Assembly: GCA_003001975.1 (NCBI GenBank)
Contig: PVUG01000003.1
Coordinates: 310,001 to 374,000 of the forward strand
DNA from: Martelella mediterranea
GTDB lineage: Bacteria > Pseudomonadota > Alphaproteobacteria > Rhizobiales > Rhizobiaceae
DNA: 64,000 nt
Direction: 5' to 3'
Position 1 is the stretch's first letter, and the number at the start of each line of letters is the position of its first letter. Positions 61,304 through 64,000 of this stretch are shown here, piece after piece. A program made the translations under genes and the position numbers. Below the pieces are notes generated by a model. That model saw only the letters and a program-made list of their open reading frames with translations. It did no database searches and was not told where the DNA came from.

Positions 61304-62248
61304 ATGACTGACCCCCTTACCCAGATTGTCGGTTTGCTGCAGCCGGGCGCACCATTTTCCAAATGTGTCACCGGCTCGGGATCATGGCGAGTGCGGCGGA
61401 CGCAGTCACCCAATCCTTATTATGTCGCCGTGCTCGAGGGCAGCCTGCGCTATTGGGATCATCAGAGCGGCGAGGTCATCGTTAATGCAGGCGACTTCTT
61501 CCTCATTCCATCGGCGCAGGACTTCATGATGTGGAGTGAGGCGCCCAGCAAAGACAGCGACATGGTGATCAAACCGGTCATCGTGCCGGGAGAGGGATAT
61601 CGCGTCGGCAACGTCGATGGTCCGATCGATATGCGGGCGCTGGTCGGTTACTGTATCTTCCAGTCCGATGATGCGGTGCTGTTGTCCTCGCTGCTGCCCA
61701 AACTTGTGATCGTGCGTGGCGAACACCGGCTGGCCATGCTGATGCAGTTGCTGGGCGACGAAGCTGGAGGGAAGAAGCTTGGGCGGGAGGTGGTGTTGCA
61801 GCATCTTCTTGAAGTGCTGCTGATCGAGGCGCTGCGGACGACAGCCGAACCGGGCAATTCCCCAGGATTGCTGCGCGGACTGTTGGACGAGCGACTGGCC
61901 GTGGCGATAAGGAGTATGCATACAAAGCCAAACCACTTCTGGACTGTCGCCGAACTTGCGCGGGAGTCGGCCTTGTCGCGATCGGGTTTCCATGAGCGGT
62001 TCCTAAGGGCGGTGGGTATGGCGCCTATGGAATATCTGACGGCTTGGCGGCTGGCATTGGCCAAGGACCTGTTGCGCAAGCGAGAGGCGAGTGTGGGGAA
62101 AATAGCCGGACAAGTGGGATACCGCTCCGCCAGCGCTTTCAGCGTTGCGTTCACGCGTGAGGTGGGAATGTCGCCGGCACGCTATGCGCGCGAGGCCGCC
62201 GCATTGTCCGACACTGCAGCAGAGGAATTTGAGGGTGCCATCGCCTGA
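61304..62248 (+). CDS. AraC-family regulator with N-terminal cupin_6 domain
   Basis: 314 aa from ATG 61304; the open frame begins upstream at 61226 (TTG) but that extension shows no family sequence. The N-terminal cupin (VAVLEGSLRYWDHQSGEVIV, GDFFLIPSAQDFMM) is the AraC ligand-binding form called cupin_6. The C-terminal double helix-turn-helix is clear: WTVAELARESALSRSGFHER, and GKIAGQVGYRSASAFSVAFT. It is divergent from the SDR gene. These regulators often control the adjacent oxidoreductase. Confidence 0.9.
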   Translation: MTDPLTQIVGLLQPGAPFSKCVTGSGSWRVRRTQSPNPYYVAVLEGSLRYWDHQSGEVIVNAGDFFLIPSAQDFMMWSEAPSKDSDMVIKPVIVPGEGYRVGNVDGPIDMRALVGYCIFQSDDAVLLSSLLPKLVIVRGEHRLAMLMQLLGDEAGGKKLGREVVLQHLLEVLLIEALRTTAEPGNSPGLLRGLLDERLAVAIRSMHTKPNHFWTVAELARESALSRSGFHERFLRAVGMAPMEYLTAWRLALAKDLLRKREASVGKIAGQVGYRSASAFSVAFTREVGMSPARYAREAAALSDTAAEEFEGAIA

Positions 62249-62483
62249 ACGGGACATGCGTTGCTGTGAGCATCGACTCTGACAATGTTCCCGCCAAAAG
62301 CAGACGGTCGTTACCGTTGGCAGGGGGCTTCTCCCGATGGCAGCCCTTGGAAAATCGCCAGCGCAACCTGAACGACCGGGATGGGGCGGACGCGTAGACG
62401 AAGCGACCTGTGACGACCGCCGTCATGGCGCGCCGATATCCGCCCACATGACGAGCGTTAATCTTCGGCGCGCCGGGGACAGG

Positions 62484-63140
62484 TCACCGAGCCTTGAAAT
62501 GCTCCGCCTTCGCATCCCGCGCCACACGATCCGGCGCCATGAAGGAACGGGCAATATCGGCCGCAAGCTCCAGTCCTTCCGCACGCTTGGGCGCATTGTG
62601 GTCGCCTTCCACATCGAAGATGAGATGGCTTTGAACGTCCTTGATGCCACAATAGGCGAACGTGCCCACGTCGATCTGCGTACGCATTGCCTCGGCGTAT
62701 CCATACTTGTCGTAGGTTGCCCGGCTCGACCCGCCAATGCCGATCAGCACCGTCGGAACGTTACCGAGAAGCGCATTCAGCGGCGCCTTGCCCCGGTCTT
62801 CGACTCCCTTGCCGTACTGATAGGCCCATCCACCCGTGAAAACCCGTTCGATCCATCCCTTCATCAGGGCCGGCATACCCCACCAGTAGACCGGGAAGAC
62901 GAAGGCAAGCCGGTCTGCCCGTTCGACCCGCCGATGCATCGCCGCAATCTCCGACGGCGCCGGGCCGCCCCAGAAATGCGCGTGATCGGCTTCGGTGAAG
63001 CGTGGGTCAAAGTTCTCGGCATGCAGGTCGAGGATTTCGACCGAGTGCGAGGCGGCACGAAAAGGAGCGACGAAGCACTCAAGGACGGCGGCCGGGTAGC
63101 TGTTCGGAAGCGGATGGGCAAAGACGGTCAGGAGGTTCAT
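62484..63140 (-). CDS. NAD(P)H dehydrogenase (quinone), flavodoxin-2 family (KefF/MdaB-like)
   Basis: 218 aa from ATG 63140 with AGGGG 8 nt upstream; an ATG at 63170 overlapping the TetR stop (ATGA) would add ten residues and cannot be excluded. MNLLTVFAHPLPNSYPAAVL is the FMN loop, VFPVYWWGMPALMKGWIERV the family signature, and GIGGSSRATYDKYG a later FMN-contact loop. It lies directly behind tetR, so it is probably derepressed by a quinone or electrophile. Confidence 0.88.
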   Translation of the reverse strand: MNLLTVFAHPLPNSYPAAVLECFVAPFRAASHSVEILDLHAENFDPRFTEADHAHFWGGPAPSEIAAMHRRVERADRLAFVFPVYWWGMPALMKGWIERVFTGGWAYQYGKGVEDRGKAPLNALLGNVPTVLIGIGGSSRATYDKYGYAEAMRTQIDVGTFAYCGIKDVQSHLIFDVEGDHNAPKRAEGLELAADIARSFMAPDRVARDAKAEHFKAR

Positions 63141-63166
63141 GCGGGCAGCCCCTTCGGTTCGGTGTG

Positions 63167-63691
63167 TCATGTCTTGGGCGGCATCAGTCGCGCTGCAGCA
63201 CGGCGCGCGGCGGCAAAGGTCGCCGGGCCGCGATAGCTTGCCACCGACGTCGCGCCTTCGAAGAGAAGGAGGACCTCGTCGGCGAGGTCGGCATCGGCAT
63301 CCCGGCCGAGATCGTGCGCGACGGCGCGCTCCACCAGATCCCGCAGGTCCCGGCGATAGATCGCCACCTGATCGGCGACAGAGGGTTCATCGGTGCCCAT
63401 CTCGCCCTGAGCACGCAGGAACAGGCATCCGCGTGCGCCCTCAGTCGCCACCCACGTCTCCAGCGTCGCGAAGAGGCAGTCGACGCCGTGATCTTCGAAC
63501 TGCTCGAAGAAGCGGCGGCGGCGCGCGTCCAGCACCGCGCAGATCAACCCGGTCTTTCCATCGAGATGCTTGTAGAGCGTCCGTGTGGAAACCTGGGCGG
63601 CATGCGTGAGCCGGTCCATCCCGGTGCCTGCGAAGCCGTTCGCGTCAAAAACGGGCTCAACCCGCGCGATGATGTGATCTTTGATGTTCAT
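63167..63691 (-). CDS. TetR-family transcriptional regulator
   Basis: 174 aa: helix-turn-helix DRLTHAAQVSTRTLYKHLDG preceded by ANGFAGTGM, and a C-terminal ligand domain (TetR_C_like, GARGCLFLRAQGEMG). A perfect 18-bp palindrome lies 9 bp upstream of the start codon, so it represses itself and the quinone reductase downstream. The product resembles the AcrR-like group that reacts to quinones and electrophiles. Confidence 0.9.
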   Translation of the reverse strand: MNIKDHIIARVEPVFDANGFAGTGMDRLTHAAQVSTRTLYKHLDGKTGLICAVLDARRRRFFEQFEDHGVDCLFATLETWVATEGARGCLFLRAQGEMGTDEPSVADQVAIYRRDLRDLVERAVAHDLGRDADADLADEVLLLFEGATSVASYRGPATFAAARRAAARLMPPKT

Positions 63692-63700
63692 ATGCGGGAT

Positions 63701-63718
63701 GTAAAACGATCGTTTTAC
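63701..63718. promoter_or_regulatory. TetR operator, perfect 18-bp palindrome
   Basis: GTAAAACGATCGTTTTAC reads the same on both strands and lies 9 bp upstream of the tetR start codon. AAACGATCGTTT-type palindromes are usual TetR targets. Bound repressor would cover the promoter of the tetR-quinone reductase operon. Confidence 0.75.
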
Positions 63719-63771
63719 TGCGTCAAGAGGCTAAAGTTGCCACGTCCCGGACGGCAGTGCCGGCTGCGGGT

Positions 63772-64000
63772 CTATATGCCGGCATACCAGGCATAGCCGC
63801 GGTCCTCCCAGTATCCGCCTTTCCCGCCCCAGACATCGGCAAAGCTGTCGACGAGCTGGATCCGCATGACGTATTTCGCCTGCTTGTAGCCCAGTTGCCG
63901 TTCGACCCGAAGGCGCAGCGGCGCGCCGTGCCCGACCGGCAGCGCCTGATCGTTCATGCCGTAGGCGAGGATGGTCTGCGGATGAAAGGCGTCGGTCATA
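63772..64000 (-). CDS. Molybdopterin-dependent oxidoreductase (MsrP/sulfite-oxidase-like), C-terminal part
   Basis: Only the last 75 residues are in the window: HPQTILAYGMNDQALPVGHG then PLRLRVERQLGYKQAKYVMR and WGGKGGYWEDRGYAWYAGI. This is the end of an oxidoreductase_molyb protein (YedY/MsrP or sulfite oxidase fold); the metal-cofactor Cys and the start lie beyond the right edge. It reads toward the tetR operon, so its promoter is outside the window. Confidence 0.8.
   Translation of the reverse strand, partial: MTDAFHPQTILAYGMNDQALPVGHGAPLRLRVERQLGYKQAKYVMRIQLVDSFADVWGGKGGYWEDRGYAWYAGI

Overview
The window is a piece of an alphaproteobacterial genome, most likely Hyphomicrobiales (Rhizobiales). 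The evidence is a D-tartrate dehydratase that can be read almost residue for residue against the Bradyrhizobium enzyme, REP-like palindromes of the CCTCGGG-CTTGA-CCCGAGG type, a MITE-like element with long terminal inverted repeats, and dense ABC-transporter/catabolic operons with ATGA overlaps. No ribosomal, tRNA or housekeeping genes are present. Twelve transcription regulators (seven LysR, two TetR, one each MarR, GntR, AraC) in 64 kb mark it as an accessory, catabolic region of a chromosome or large replicon.

Layout. (1) 1-5.8 kb: a tripartite tricarboxylate transporter (tctC, tctA; tctA runs off the left edge), two LysR regulators and D(-)-tartrate dehydratase, probably a tartrate-use locus. 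(2) 6.1-17.2 kb: an amide-uptake and degradation operon on the minus strand, with an AmiC-like cytoplasmic sensor, a TAT-exported binding protein, a urea/short-amide type ABC transporter, an RhAmidase-type amidase, a small monooxygenase, an aldehyde dehydrogenase and an alcohol dehydrogenase. A divergent MarR gene sits next to it. (3) 17.2-29.9 kb: a peptide or N-acyl-amino-acid regulon. It comprises a dipeptide-type ABC transporter interleaved with a creatinase-type M24 protein, an AspA/AstE deacylase and a prolidase-like amidohydrolase, headed by a GntR gene. An aldo/keto reductase and a DUF885 metallopeptidase diverge from it. Both divergent start regions carry the same 11-bp operator-like sequence in inverted orientation.

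(4) 30.1-32.3 kb: a decay zone with a frameshifted acyl carrier protein, a shattered TniB transposition ATPase, a quinone oxidoreductase gene and a 274-bp MITE-like element. (5) 32.4-47.5 kb: a carnitine / gamma-butyrobetaine catabolic cluster. It has a BBOX dioxygenase, L-carnitine dehydrogenase fused to a thioesterase, the dehydrocarnitine-cleaving BKACE enzyme, CaiD hydratase, an acyl-CoA dehydrogenase, an ADP-forming CoA ligase, a spermidine/putrescine-type ABC importer, two class II aldolase-fold proteins and two LysR regulators. (6) 47.6-48.3 kb: IS21 istB and serine-recombinase debris with a tRNA-3'-end-like sequence.

(7) 49.1-59.5 kb: an oxidoreductase-rich module (three LysR, one TetR, three SDRs, DoxX-like protein, flavodoxin, aldehyde dehydrogenase, ACMSD-like amidohydrolase), ending at a second copy of the same recombinase tail. 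(8) 60.4-64 kb: SDR/AraC and quinone-reductase/TetR pairs with a perfect 18-bp palindromic operator, then the C-terminal end of a molybdopterin oxidoreductase at the right edge.

The carnitine cluster and the module after it are bracketed by decayed mobile-element genes, which fits stepwise acquisition. The least explained points are the two class II aldolase-fold proteins in the carnitine cluster, the ADP-forming ligase standing where CaiB/CaiC would be expected, the AmiC-like sensor without AmiR, and the M24 protein without its usual metal ligands. All function calls come from reading motifs; no database search was run.
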